In this document: one piece after another, positions 7,505 to 15,522 of the stretch | Numbering within the stretch: position 1 is the stretch's first letter | Layout of the letters: each line of letters opens with the position of its first letter | Assembly (NCBI GenBank): GCA_028688225.1 | Contig: JAQTYQ010000004.1 | Span: 143,929 to 207,928, forward strand | Direction: 5' to 3' | DNA: 64,000 nt | DNA from: Opitutaceae bacterium | Lineage (GTDB): Bacteria; Verrucomicrobiota; Verrucomicrobiia; Opitutales; Opitutaceae | Notes under the pieces: generated by a model | The model's database searches: none | What the model saw: only the letters and a program-made list of their open reading frames with translations | Told to the model about the DNA's origin: nothing | Program-made: the position numbers and the translations under genes

Positions 7505-8665
7505 ATGCCCGCAAAACCGTTCATCTTCATCGGCGGACCGGACGACTTCCTCGTGAACCGCCTCGGCCAGGAGCGCTATGCCGCGCTCGCGGCGGACGCC
7601 GCCGACGAATTCTCGCGCGAGGTGTTGAACGGGTTTGCCGGCAACGTCGGCGAGGTGGCGGCGGCGGTGAACCGTTTTCGCGAAGCGGTGCAGACGATCT
7701 CCCTTTTCGGCGGCCGGCGCGTGGTCTGGCTGAAGGACGTGAATTTCCTCGCCGACACCGTGACCGGCCGCGCCGAGGGCACGCTCCAGCAGGTGGAGGA
7801 ACTGCAGGCGTTGCTCGGGCGGGTGAACCCGGACGAGGTCGCGGTGGTGGTCACCGCGGCGCCGTTGGACCGGCGGCGCTCGTTCTGCAAGTGGTGTGAG
7901 GCGACGGCGGACTACACCTTGGTCGGGGACGAGGGCCGGGAGGGGGGGGCTGCGCTGGAACAGGTGGCGCTGGCCGAGGCGGCGGCGCAGGGGGTGACGA
8001 TCACCGCGGACGCGCTCGGGCTGCTGCTGGCCAAGGTCGGCTCGAACTCGCGGCTGCTGGTCGAGGAGGTGCGCAAGCTCGCGACCTACGCGGACCCTCC
8101 GGCCGGGCCCGGAACGAAGACAGGCGGGGGCGTCATCGAGGAAAAACACGTCGAGGAGCTGACGCCTAATTTCGCGGAGGGGGATTTCTTCGAGGCTGCG
8201 GAGGCGTTTGGCAGTGGCGATCTGCCGTGGGCCCTGGCCGCGCTGCACCGGCATTTTTTCGCCGGCGGCGACGCGCGGCCGGTCATCGCCGCGCTGCAAA
8301 ACCGCAACCGCCTGCTCGTGCAGCTCCGCGTGCTGCTCGACACGGGGGAGGTGCGGCTCGGACCGCGCGGGCTGGACAAGGCGGGTTTCGAGCGCGCCGC
8401 GGAGATCCATCGGCGGCATTTCGGCGGGTCGACGGAGAAGAGCCCGTTCAACGTCTTCACCCAGAACCTCTGGTATCTGGGCAAGCTCGCCGGGAGCGCC
8501 CGGCTGCCCTCGCTGCGCCGCCTGATCGACAACCAGCAGGAGTTCATCGCCGCCTTCGAGGAGATCATCCGCCGGCCCGGCGAGCAGGAGGAGGTGCTGC
8601 GCGAGATGGCGGTGCGGTGCCTGGCCCAGCCGGAGGCGCGGCCGGCGGCGCTAAATCCGGGTTAA
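7505..8665 (+). CDS. holA: DNA polymerase III subunit delta
   Basis: The clamp-loader delta subunit, which opens the beta sliding clamp. The 386-residue protein has the family layout: an N-terminal FIFIGGPDDFLVNRLG segment, TISLFGGRRVVWLKDVNFL, the VVVTAAPLDRRRSFCKW strand, a helical lid region LLLAKVGSNSRLLVEEVRKLATY, and a C-terminal collar domain beginning near FFEAAEAFGSGD. The start ATG at 7505 gives the usual N-terminus; the upstream in-frame start adds unrelated residues. It is followed at 76 nt by purB. Confidence 0.88.
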   Translation: MPAKPFIFIGGPDDFLVNRLGQERYAALAADAADEFSREVLNGFAGNVGEVAAAVNRFREAVQTISLFGGRRVVWLKDVNFLADTVTGRAEGTLQQVEELQALLGRVNPDEVAVVVTAAPLDRRRSFCKWCEATADYTLVGDEGREGGAALEQVALAEAAAQGVTITADALGLLLAKVGSNSRLLVEEVRKLATYADPPAGPGTKTGGGVIEEKHVEELTPNFAEGDFFEAAEAFGSGDLPWALAALHRHFFAGGDARPVIAALQNRNRLLVQLRVLLDTGEVRLGPRGLDKAGFERAAEIHRRHFGGSTEKSPFNVFTQNLWYLGKLAGSARLPSLRRLIDNQQEFIAAFEEIIRRPGEQEEVLREMAVRCLAQPEARPAALNPG

Positions 8666-8741
8666 CCTCCGCCGGCCGCTGATTTTTCAGTAGCTATCCC
8701 CCGGGGGTTTTGTTACGGCTCCCGACTCCGCTTTCTCCGCC

Positions 8742-10265
8742 TTGAAATCCCCGTCATCCAGCACGGCCTCCCCGTTCGCGCCGAAGGCGCCTGAGCCGCC
8801 CGCGGCGGCCGGGGAAACCCCGCGCCCGCCGGTGGAGCCGCCCGCCATCGCCAACGTCCTCGCCGAGCGCTACGCCTCGCCCGCGATCAAGGACATCTGG
8901 TCGGTGCCGGGGCGCATCCTGCTGGAGCGCGATTTCTGGATCGCGGTGATGAAGGCCCAGAAGGACCTCGGCGTGCCCATCCCGGTCGAGGCGATCAAGG
9001 ATTACGAGCGCGTCCGGGACCTCATCAACCTCGGCGCCATCCTCAAGCGCGAGCGGGTGACGCTGCACGACGTCAAGGCGCGCCTCGAGGAATTTTCGGA
9101 GCTGGCCGGCCGGCAGTTCATCCACCTCGGGCTCACCAGCCGCGACCTGACGGAGAACGTCGAGCAGCTGCAGATCCACCGGTCGCTCAAGGTGGTCCAT
9201 TTCAAGGCCGTGGCCGCGCTCCTCGCGCTCGCCCGCCAGGCCGAGGCGCATCGCGACCTCATGATCACCGGCCGCACACACAACGTGCCGGCGCAGCCGA
9301 CCACGCTGGGCAAGCGGCTCGCGATGTTCGGTCAGGAGCTGCTGATCGCGCTCGACCGGCTGGAAAACCTGATCGAGCGCTACCCGGTGCGCGGCCTGAA
9401 GGGCGCGGTTGGCACGCAGCTCGACCAGCTCACCCTGCTCGGCGGCCGCGCCGACCGGGTCGCCGAACTGGAGGGCCGCATCCTCCGGCACCTCGGTTTC
9501 CGCGCGCCGCTGATCGCGGTGGGACAGGTTTACCCGCGCAGCCTCGATTTCGACGTCGTGTCGGCGCTGCACCAGGTGGGGGCGGCGGCGGCGAGCTTCG
9601 CGCTCACGCTGCGGCTGATGGCCGGGCAGGGGCTGCTCACCGAGGGTTTTCAGGAGGGTCAGGTCGGCTCGTCGGTCATGCCGCACAAGGTGAACGCCCG
9701 CAATTGCGAGCGCATCTGCGGCTTCCATGTCATCCTCGGCGGCTACGTGACGATGACGGCGTCGCTCAGCGGCGACCAGTGGAACGAGGGCGACGTCTCC
9801 TGCTCGGTGGTGCGCCGGGTGGCGCTGCCCGACGCCTTCTACGCCATCGACGGCCTGCTCGAGACCTTCCTCACCGTGCTCCGGCAGATGGAGGTGTTTC
9901 CCGCCTCCATCGCCGTGGAGAACGAGCGCAACCTGCCGTTTCTTGCCACCACCACCATCCTCATGGAGGCGGTCAAACACGGCGCCGGCCGCGAGACGGC
10001 GCACGCCGCGATCAAGGAGCACGCCCTCGCCGCGGCGAAGGCGCTGCGCGCGGGCGGCACCAACGGTGAGACCGACCTGCTCGCGCGCCTGGCCGCGGAC
10101 CGGCGCATTGGTCTCGGCAAAAAGCAGCTGCAAGCCATCCTCGCCGAGAGCAACCGCTACGTCGGCGCGGCGCCGCACCAGGTCGATGCGTTTGTCGCCG
10201 AGGTGCAGCCGCTGGCGAAACGGGTGAAGGGCGCGGCGGAGTACCAGCCGGGCAAGCTGCTGTAA
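8742..10265 (+). CDS. purB: Adenylosuccinate lyase
   Basis: Cleaves adenylosuccinate and SAICAR in purine synthesis. The 507-residue fumarase/aspartase-fold protein has the signature SSVMPHKVN near residues 310-318, the catalytic-histidine stretch TGRTHNVPAQPTT near residue 176, and HLGLTSRDLTEN. The start is a TTG: the frame has a stop 51 nt upstream and no ATG or GTG between. The first roughly 35 residues are a Pro/Ala-rich extension not needed for the fold, so a later non-ATG start cannot be excluded. Confidence 0.9.
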   Translation: MKSPSSSTASPFAPKAPEPPAAAGETPRPPVEPPAIANVLAERYASPAIKDIWSVPGRILLERDFWIAVMKAQKDLGVPIPVEAIKDYERVRDLINLGAILKRERVTLHDVKARLEEFSELAGRQFIHLGLTSRDLTENVEQLQIHRSLKVVHFKAVAALLALARQAEAHRDLMITGRTHNVPAQPTTLGKRLAMFGQELLIALDRLENLIERYPVRGLKGAVGTQLDQLTLLGGRADRVAELEGRILRHLGFRAPLIAVGQVYPRSLDFDVVSALHQVGAAAASFALTLRLMAGQGLLTEGFQEGQVGSSVMPHKVNARNCERICGFHVILGGYVTMTASLSGDQWNEGDVSCSVVRRVALPDAFYAIDGLLETFLTVLRQMEVFPASIAVENERNLPFLATTTILMEAVKHGAGRETAHAAIKEHALAAAKALRAGGTNGETDLLARLAADRRIGLGKKQLQAILAESNRYVGAAPHQVDAFVAEVQPLAKRVKGAAEYQPGKLL

Positions 10266-10382
10266 TCCGCGCCGGCTGACCGATTGGTGATGCATTCTCG
10301 ATTGCCTGACGCGAGTCGCCTCCTCCCGGGGTTTCTTGATTTCTGCTATTGCGTTTCAAGTGGTTTGGCCTAGGTTGCCGGC

Positions 10383-10667
10383 ATGCGTTTCTCGTGGGAC
10401 CCTGCCAAGGAGCGCGCCAACGTCGCGCAGCATGGGGTGGATTTCACGGAGGCGCAGCAGGCCTTTGCCGATCCACACGCGCTTGTGCTGTTCGATGTCG
10501 CCCACAGCGATCGTCGCGAGTTGCGCTGGTGGTTGCTGGGCCGGGTGGGCGCCCGCATCCTCCTCGTGCGCTACACCCACCGGCCGGGAGGCATCGTCCG
10601 CCTCATCGGCGCCGGCTACTGGAGGGAAGGACGCGATTACTATGAAAACTACTGGAAACAAACGTAG
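10383..10667 (+). CDS. brnT: BrnT family toxin
   Basis: A 94-residue protein with the BrnT pattern MRFSWDPAKERANVAQHGV, FTEAQQAFADP and a C-terminal RLIGAGYWREGRDYYE. BrnT toxins are small ribonucleases of the RelE-like fold. The gene overlaps the start of the antitoxin by 26 nt, the usual toxin-first order of this system, which suggests translational coupling. BrnA normally represses its own operon by binding the promoter upstream of brnT. Activity has not been shown here. Confidence 0.85.
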   Translation: MRFSWDPAKERANVAQHGVDFTEAQQAFADPHALVLFDVAHSDRRELRWWLLGRVGARILLVRYTHRPGGIVRLIGAGYWREGRDYYENYWKQT

Positions 10668-10932
10668 GTCACCGTCCCCGGTGTTCGACGCGGAAGGCTA
10701 TCAGACGGACTTAACGAGCCTCAACGGCACGCCGTTGCCGGACCTCAAACGCGTGAAGGCCCGGCCATTTGGCTGGGGCGGAGTCCGCACCGGTGCCGGG
10801 CGCCGGTCAACCGGACGCCGGCCGGTCATGCTCCGGCTGACACCCGGAACGATCCGGCAACTCCGTGCCACCGCCAGGAAACAGGGCAAAACCCTCTCCG
10901 ACCTCGCCGAAGAACGCTTGGCCGTCGTCTGA
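10642..10932 (+). CDS. brnA: BrnA-type antitoxin
   Basis: A 96-residue basic protein starting inside brnT. The C-terminal third, VMLRLTPGTIRQLRATARK followed by GKTLSDLAEERL, matches a ribbon-helix-helix DNA-binding domain as in BrnA/CopG antitoxins. The middle (RPFGWGGVRTGAGRRSTGRRPV) is Arg/Gly-rich and unusual for short BrnA proteins. The call rests mostly on position next to the BrnT toxin. Confidence 0.75.
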   Translation: MKTTGNKRRSPSPVFDAEGYQTDLTSLNGTPLPDLKRVKARPFGWGGVRTGAGRRSTGRRPVMLRLTPGTIRQLRATARKQGKTLSDLAEERLAVV

Positions 10933-11221
10933 CAACCTGATGCAATGTCAAAGCCCTACAATATGAGTCGAAACATCGTCAGCGAATTGGTGCGCTTCGT
11001 AAGCCATTTTTGAAGAGGTATTGAGTCGCAAAAAGCATGTGAAGGCGCGCTGGGTCTCAAGATGAGGAATTGAGGTGGACCTGGAGCAATATTCCCGGGG
11101 CAGGGTGGCCGGGGCGGCGTAAAATCGGCAGGACGCGGGAAATTTGATTGCCACGCCTCGGAGCGGGGCCTTTCGTTGCTCCTCTTCACGCGATTTTTGA
11201 ACCTTTGCATCATCCCTAGCC
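10933..11221. other. Intergenic region upstream of PPi-type phosphofructokinase
   Basis: About 290 nt without a supported gene, less GC-rich than its flanks. It must contain the promoter of the next gene. I see no clear Shine-Dalgarno sequence before the ATG at 11222 and no convincing promoter boxes, riboswitch or repeat. Confidence 0.5.
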
Positions 11222-12478
11222 ATGGCTGAACTCGTAGGAAATTGTCTTGTGGCCCAGTCCGGCGGTCCCACCGCCGTGATCAACGCCAGCGTGGCCGGCG
11301 TCGTCGCCGAGGCCCTCAATCACAACTGCATCGAGGAGATCTACGGCGGCCTGAACGGCGTGCTGGGCATCCTCAACGAGGAGTTCATCGATCTGGCGGC
11401 GGAGTCGCAGCAGCAGATCCGCTCCCTCCGCAGCACGCCTGGCGCCGCGCTCGGCACCTGCCGGTACAAGCTCAAGAAGCAGCAGGACTTCGACCGTGTG
11501 CTCGAGGTATTCAAGGCGCACAACATCCGCTATTTCTTCTACTGCGGCGGCAACGACTCGCAGGACACTGCCGACAAGATTTCCAAGCTTGCCCAGACCC
11601 AGGGTTACGATCTGCGCGTCATCGGCGTGCCCAAGACCATCGACAACGACCTGCCCGTCACCGATCACTGCCCCGGCTACGGCAGCGTGGTCAAGTACAT
11701 CTGCGCCACCGTGCGCGAGCTGGCCTGCGACAACGAGGCCATGGGCCAGAACGATCTCGTCTCGATCCTCGAGGTCATGGGCCGCAACGCCGGCTGGATC
11801 GCCGCGGGCGCCGCGCTGGCCAAGCGCCGCGACCACCCCTACGACCCGCCGCACCTGATCTACCTGCCCGAAACGCCGTTCAGCACCGAGAAGTTCGTCG
11901 AGGATGTGCGCCGCGTGCTCAAGCGCGAGAAGTACTGCCTGGTCGTCGTCGGCGAGGGCCTCATCGACAAGGACGGCAACTACGTGGCCACCGACGGCGC
12001 CGGCCCCGACGCCTTCGGCCATGCGCAGCTCGGCGGCGCGGGCGACTACCTGGCGGGTTTGGTGACGCAGCATGTCGGCGTGAAGGCACGCACCGCCAAG
12101 CTCGGCATCGCGCAGCGCGCCGCCGCCCACTGCTCGTCGAAGACCGACAATGACGAGGCTTTCCTGGCCGGCCAGGCCGCGGTCAAGGCCGCCATCGCGG
12201 GCGAGACCGACAAGATGGTCGTGCTCGTGCGCGGCGACACCGACCACTACACCTGCGAAACCGGGCTCGCCCCGCTCAGCGAGATCGCCAACGGCGTGAA
12301 GAAGCTGCCCCGCGAATGGATCAACGAGGACGGCGTGAGCATGAACTTCCAGTTTTTCCGCTACGCGCTGCCGCTCATCCAGGGCGAGGTGGCGGTGCCA
12401 TATGACAACGGGGTGCCTGCCTTTGCCCGTCTCGAAAAACACCGCGTGGAGAAGCTGCTGTCGCCGTACGAGGTCTGA
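11222..12478 (+). CDS. 6-phosphofructokinase, probably pyrophosphate-dependent
   Basis: Phosphorylates fructose 6-phosphate in glycolysis, and if PPi-dependent can run reversibly. The 418-residue protein has the start SGGPTAVINAS, the donor-site GGNDS (near residues 109-113) and PKTIDNDLPVTDH (near 137). In this family Asp at the position after GGN/GGD together with Lys in PKTIDND is the PPi-donor signature; ATP enzymes have GGDGS and PGTIDND. The MGRNAGWIAAGAALA motif is present. It stands alone and is followed by two stacked terminators. The donor is inferred from residues only. Confidence 0.88.
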   Translation: MAELVGNCLVAQSGGPTAVINASVAGVVAEALNHNCIEEIYGGLNGVLGILNEEFIDLAAESQQQIRSLRSTPGAALGTCRYKLKKQQDFDRVLEVFKAHNIRYFFYCGGNDSQDTADKISKLAQTQGYDLRVIGVPKTIDNDLPVTDHCPGYGSVVKYICATVRELACDNEAMGQNDLVSILEVMGRNAGWIAAGAALAKRRDHPYDPPHLIYLPETPFSTEKFVEDVRRVLKREKYCLVVVGEGLIDKDGNYVATDGAGPDAFGHAQLGGAGDYLAGLVTQHVGVKARTAKLGIAQRAAAHCSSKTDNDEAFLAGQAAVKAAIAGETDKMVVLVRGDTDHYTCETGLAPLSEIANGVKKLPREWINEDGVSMNFQFFRYALPLIQGEVAVPYDNGVPAFARLEKHRVEKLLSPYEV

Positions 12479-12491
12479 CGCGCTGGTGTAG

Positions 12492-12520
12492 CCAAACTCG
12501 TGAGAGTTTGGATGTTTTTT
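12492..12520 (+). terminator. Intrinsic terminator of the PPi-type phosphofructokinase gene
   Basis: Perfect 8-bp stem CCAAACTC / GAGTTTGG with a GTGA loop, followed one base pair later by a run of Ts at 12515-12520. It lies 13 nt after the stop codon. Confidence 0.9.
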
Positions 12521-12522
12521 CC

Positions 12523-12551
12523 AAGGCCAGTCCGCGTGACCGGCCTTTTTG
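12523..12551 (+). terminator. Second, tandem terminator
   Basis: Stem AAGGCC (12523-12528) with GGCCTT ending at 12547, followed by TTTTTG. It directly follows the first terminator and probably acts as a back-up before the convergent metW gene. Confidence 0.7.
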
Positions 12552-12661
12552 TTTGGAGCGCCCGGCAGCGGAAAGAATTGATCGGGATTTACAGACACGA
12601 TGACCCATCGAGCCGGCTGGTAACTGGAGCCGCGGCGCCCCCACCGCGGTTTTCGAGGGAA

Positions 12662-12680
12662 ACGCGACGGGGCGTCGCGT
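12662..12680. repeat. Hairpin in convergent intergenic region
   Basis: Perfect inverted repeat ACGCGACG / CGTCGCGT with a 3-nt loop between the convergent phosphofructokinase and metW genes. There is no T-run beside it, so it is a weak terminator candidate for metW at best. Confidence 0.45.
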
Positions 12681-12719
12681 CCCCAACCTGGCCAATCAGC
12701 ACGGGTCTCCGCCGCACAC

Positions 12720-13325
12720 CTATTTGGTCAGATCGTACAGCGCGTAGCCGGCGAAGAGATTGGGGCGGAAGGCGCAGGGGGTATGCCAGTCGCCGCGCAG
12801 CAGCGCGCGGCGGGTGACGGTGATGCCCTTGGCGGCGCAGAAATGCTCGAAGTCGGCGATGGTCACCGGATTGGCCGGCCGGCTCTCGAACCACTCGGTG
12901 GTATAGACGGGATTCCGGGGCTTGCGGCCGGAAAAGAAGGCGTCGGCCCGGTTCTTCCAGTAGCCATGGTTGACAAAGCCGACAGTGAGCGCGCGGCCCG
13001 CGCGCAGCGCCTCGAGGATGACGGCGGCCGGATCCGCCAGTTCCTGCACCGTGCGCGAGCAGATGACGCGGTCAAAAAAACGATCGGGGAACGCGCGCAT
13101 GAACGCCTCCATGTCGCCCTGGTAGGCGGTGACGCCGCGGCGCACGCAGCCGAGAATCTTGTGGAAATCGAGGTCCACGCCCATCCCCCGCACCTGCTTG
13201 GTCTGCTGCAGGTAGTCGAGCAGCACGCCGCGGCCGCAGCCGAGGTCGAGCACGCGGCTGCCGGGCTCGACCCAGTCGCCGATGATCTGCATGTCGACGG
13301 TGCGCTTTTCGACGAGCTTGTTCAT
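12720..13325 (-). CDS. metW: Methionine biosynthesis protein MetW
   Basis: A 201-residue SAM-methyltransferase-fold protein with the glycine loop VLDLGCGRG (residues 25-33), GVDLDF, and the MetW-typical VICSRTVQEL and GFVNHGYWKNR stretches. MetW proteins work with MetX in homoserine acylation or its control. The gene overlaps the end of metX by 4 nt (ATGA), which indicates translational coupling and supports both calls. Confidence 0.9.
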   Translation of the reverse strand: MNKLVEKRTVDMQIIGDWVEPGSRVLDLGCGRGVLLDYLQQTKQVRGMGVDLDFHKILGCVRRGVTAYQGDMEAFMRAFPDRFFDRVICSRTVQELADPAAVILEALRAGRALTVGFVNHGYWKNRADAFFSGRKPRNPVYTTEWFESRPANPVTIADFEHFCAAKGITVTRRALLRGDWHTPCAFRPNLFAGYALYDLTK

Positions 13326-14482
13326 GGCGATGACGGCGAACCCAGGAAACTGCGCACCAGCGCGTAGAGCTCCTCGGACTCGAGCAGGAACGAGTCGTGA
13401 CCGAGGTTGGTGGCCAGCTCGGCGTAACTGGCGCGTTTGCCGGCCCGCAGCAGTGCGAGCACGATCTCGCGGTTTTGCTCGGGCGGAAAAAGCCAGTCGC
13501 TGGCAAAGGCAACGCTGAGCGTCTCGGCCTCGACGGCGGCGAACGCCTGCTCGAGCGATCCGTAGGCGGCGGTGAGATCGAAGTGGTCGAGCGCGCGGGT
13601 GATGTAGAGGTAGGAATTGGCGTCGAAGCGGTTGATGAAGCTTTCGCCTTGGTGGCGCAGGTAGCTCTCGACCTCGAACTGCACGTCGAAGGTGTACGCC
13701 GGGTTGTTCGCGGCGGCCTTGCGGCGGCGGCCGAACTTCAAGTCCATGCTCGCGTCGGAAAGATAGGTGATGTGCGCCATCATGCGGGCCACGGCCAGAC
13801 CGACACGCGGGCCGCCGCCCCGGGGGTAGTCGCCGTGGTTCCAGTCGGGATCCTGCATGATGGCCTGGCGGCCGACCTCGTTGAAGGCGATGGCCTGGGC
13901 GCTTTCGCGCGCGGTCGTGGCCATCGGAATCAGACGCCGCACAAAAGCCGGATACTCAAGGCCCCACTGCAGCACCTGCATGCCGCCCATCGATCCGCCG
14001 ATGACGGCCTGGAGCGAGGCCAGGCCGAGATGGTCGCACAGCAGTTTTTGTGCGCGCACCATGTCGCGGATGGTGACGAAAGGGAACGTCAGCCCGAACG
14101 GCCGCCCGGTGCGCGGGTCCAGCGACGAGGGGCCGCTCGATCCCTGGCAGCCGCCGAGCACGTTGACGCACAGGACGAAGAAACGGTTCGTGTCGACCGC
14201 CTTGCCGGGGCCGATGAAATTGTTCCACCAGCCGGGCTTGGGATCGGTGAGGGCGTGGATGCCGGCGCAGTGATGGTCGCCGCTGAGCGCATGGCAGATG
14301 ACGACGGCATTGTCGCGCGTGGCGTTGAGGCGGCCGTAGGTTTCGTAGCGCAGCGTGAAGCCGGGCAGCACTTGGCCGCTCTCACAGGTGAAGGACGCCG
14401 GATGAACAAAGTCGTGCGGCTCGACCAAGCCCACCTCGCCGGACTCCGGGGGCAGGAGGGGAATATCTTCAGCGTCGTTCAT
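13322..14482 (-). CDS. metX: Homoserine O-acetyltransferase
   Basis: Acylates L-homoserine as the first committed step of methionine synthesis. The 386-residue alpha/beta-hydrolase has the family landmarks GDHHCAG, the NFIGPGKAVDT loop, the nucleophile-elbow GGSMGGMQVL (Ser near 166), and the C-terminal catalytic Asp and His regions (SDWLFPPEQ, NLGHDSFLLE). It forms an operon with metW. No SAM riboswitch is recognised in the 190 nt upstream; that stretch instead holds a palindromic repeat. Confidence 0.93.
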   Translation of the reverse strand: MNDAEDIPLLPPESGEVGLVEPHDFVHPASFTCESGQVLPGFTLRYETYGRLNATRDNAVVICHALSGDHHCAGIHALTDPKPGWWNNFIGPGKAVDTNRFFVLCVNVLGGCQGSSGPSSLDPRTGRPFGLTFPFVTIRDMVRAQKLLCDHLGLASLQAVIGGSMGGMQVLQWGLEYPAFVRRLIPMATTARESAQAIAFNEVGRQAIMQDPDWNHGDYPRGGGPRVGLAVARMMAHITYLSDASMDLKFGRRRKAAANNPAYTFDVQFEVESYLRHQGESFINRFDANSYLYITRALDHFDLTAAYGSLEQAFAAVEAETLSVAFASDWLFPPEQNREIVLALLRAGKRASYAELATNLGHDSFLLESEELYALVRSFLGSPSSP

Positions 14483-14572
14483 GGCGGCCCGCTATTAACC
14501 ACAGATGGACGCGGATGAACACAGATTTTTGCGTCATGGCGCGGGACGCCATGACAAACGAATGCGGCGCGC

Positions 14573-14634
14573 CCAGCGGTCGCGCCCTACCTCCGCCAAG
14601 GGAGATAGGTAGGGACGGACCGCCGGGCCGTCCG
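14573..14634. repeat. Interspersed palindrome, copy A
   Basis: The left arm (14573-14594, containing GCGGTCGCGCCCTACC) and right arm (GGTAGGGACGGACCGCC, 14608-14624) are imperfect inverse copies. The left arm is identical over 22 bases to 34760-34781. It lies between yebC and metX. It is one of three related loci in the window. Confidence 0.7.
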
Positions 14635-14673
14635 TCCGAGACCGGTGAGGCGGACATCGCGGCGAGTCCGCGC

Positions 14674-15429
14674 TTATCCCGCGTTCGCCTGCTCGCTGAG
14701 CGCGTCGTCCATCTCTTCATTCGAGAAGACGTTCTGGACGTCGTCGAGCTCCTCCAGCGCCTCCTGCAGCTTCACGAGCGAGCGGGCGCTGTCGAGACTG
14801 GTGACGGGAACCGTCTGGACGGGCACGTAGGCGATCTCGGCGGAATCGGGTTTGAGGCCTTTTTTCTCGAGGGCATGGCTGACGGCGTCGAAGGCCCGGA
14901 TGGCGCAGCGGATCTCGAAACCCTGTTCGGTGGTGATGACATCGTCGGCGCCGACCTCGAGGGCAAGCTCCACCAGCGCATCCTCGGTGGCCTTGTCCTT
15001 GCTGAGGAGAAACTGGCCGCAGTGCTGGAACTTGAACAGCACGGCGCCCGCGCCGGCAAGGTTGCCGCCGAAGCGGGTGAAGACGCTGCGCACCTCGGAG
15101 GCGGCGCGATTCTTGTTGTCGGTCGTCACCTGCACAATCATGGCGACGCCGCCGGGGGCGTAGCCTTCGTAGGTCACCTCGTCGTAGACCACGCCGGGCA
15201 GCTCGCCGGTGCCCTTTTTGATGGCCCGGTCGATGTTGTCCGCGGGCATGTTGGCCTCGCGCGCCTTCATCAGGATGGTGCGCAGCCGCGGATTCATCCC
15301 CGGGTCGCCCCCGCCGGCCTTCGCGGAAATGGTGATGTCGCGCGCGAGGCGGCTGAACACCTTGCCTCGACGGGCGTCGGTGATCCCCTTGTAGTGTTTG
15401 AGTTTGGCCCACTTGCTATGACCAGCCAT
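14674..15429 (-). CDS. yebC: YebC/PmpR family protein
   Basis: A 251-residue protein of the TACO1/YebC family, known as translation factors that help ribosomes through difficult sequences and, in some bacteria, as transcription regulators. The N-terminus MAGHSKWAKLKHYKGITDAR is characteristic, followed by GKVFSRLARDITISAKAGGG, NMPADNIDRAIKKG and YEGYAPGGVAMIV. There is no purine-rich ribosome site. Instead the start codon is preceded within 7 nt by a CT-rich tandem repeat when read on this strand. Confidence 0.93.
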   Translation of the reverse strand: MAGHSKWAKLKHYKGITDARRGKVFSRLARDITISAKAGGGDPGMNPRLRTILMKAREANMPADNIDRAIKKGTGELPGVVYDEVTYEGYAPGGVAMIVQVTTDNKNRAASEVRSVFTRFGGNLAGAGAVLFKFQHCGQFLLSKDKATEDALVELALEVGADDVITTEQGFEIRCAIRAFDAVSHALEKKGLKPDSAEIAYVPVQTVPVTSLDSARSLVKLQEALEELDDVQNVFSNEEMDDALSEQANAG

Positions 15430-15436
15430 GGCAGGA

Positions 15437-15496
15437 GTGAAAGTGAAAGTGAAAGTGAAAGTGGAAGTGGAGGCGGGAGGCGGGAGGCGGGAGGCG
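15437..15496. repeat. Tandem hexamer and heptamer tract upstream of yebC
   Basis: On the plus strand GTGAAA is repeated four times (15437-15460), then GTGGAA, then GGCGGGA about three times (15472-15492). It sits between the yebC start at 15429 and the yidC stop at 15523, in the yebC leader. Such tracts can change length by slippage. Confidence 0.85.
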
Positions 15497-15522
15497 AAGC
15501 ATGCCCTGAACCAGCAGGTGTT

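Noticed and set aside
6405..7556. 383-codon plus-strand frame
   Set aside because: Antisense to the TPR and membrane-anchored genes and without recognisable sequence.
13326..14672. SAM riboswitch upstream of metX
   Set aside because: No SAM-I or SAM-II core motifs are recognisable in the 190 nt before metX; the only structure is the palindromic repeat.
15437..15496. Tandem repeat considered as CRISPR
   Set aside because: Units of 6-7 nt without spacers; this is a microsatellite.
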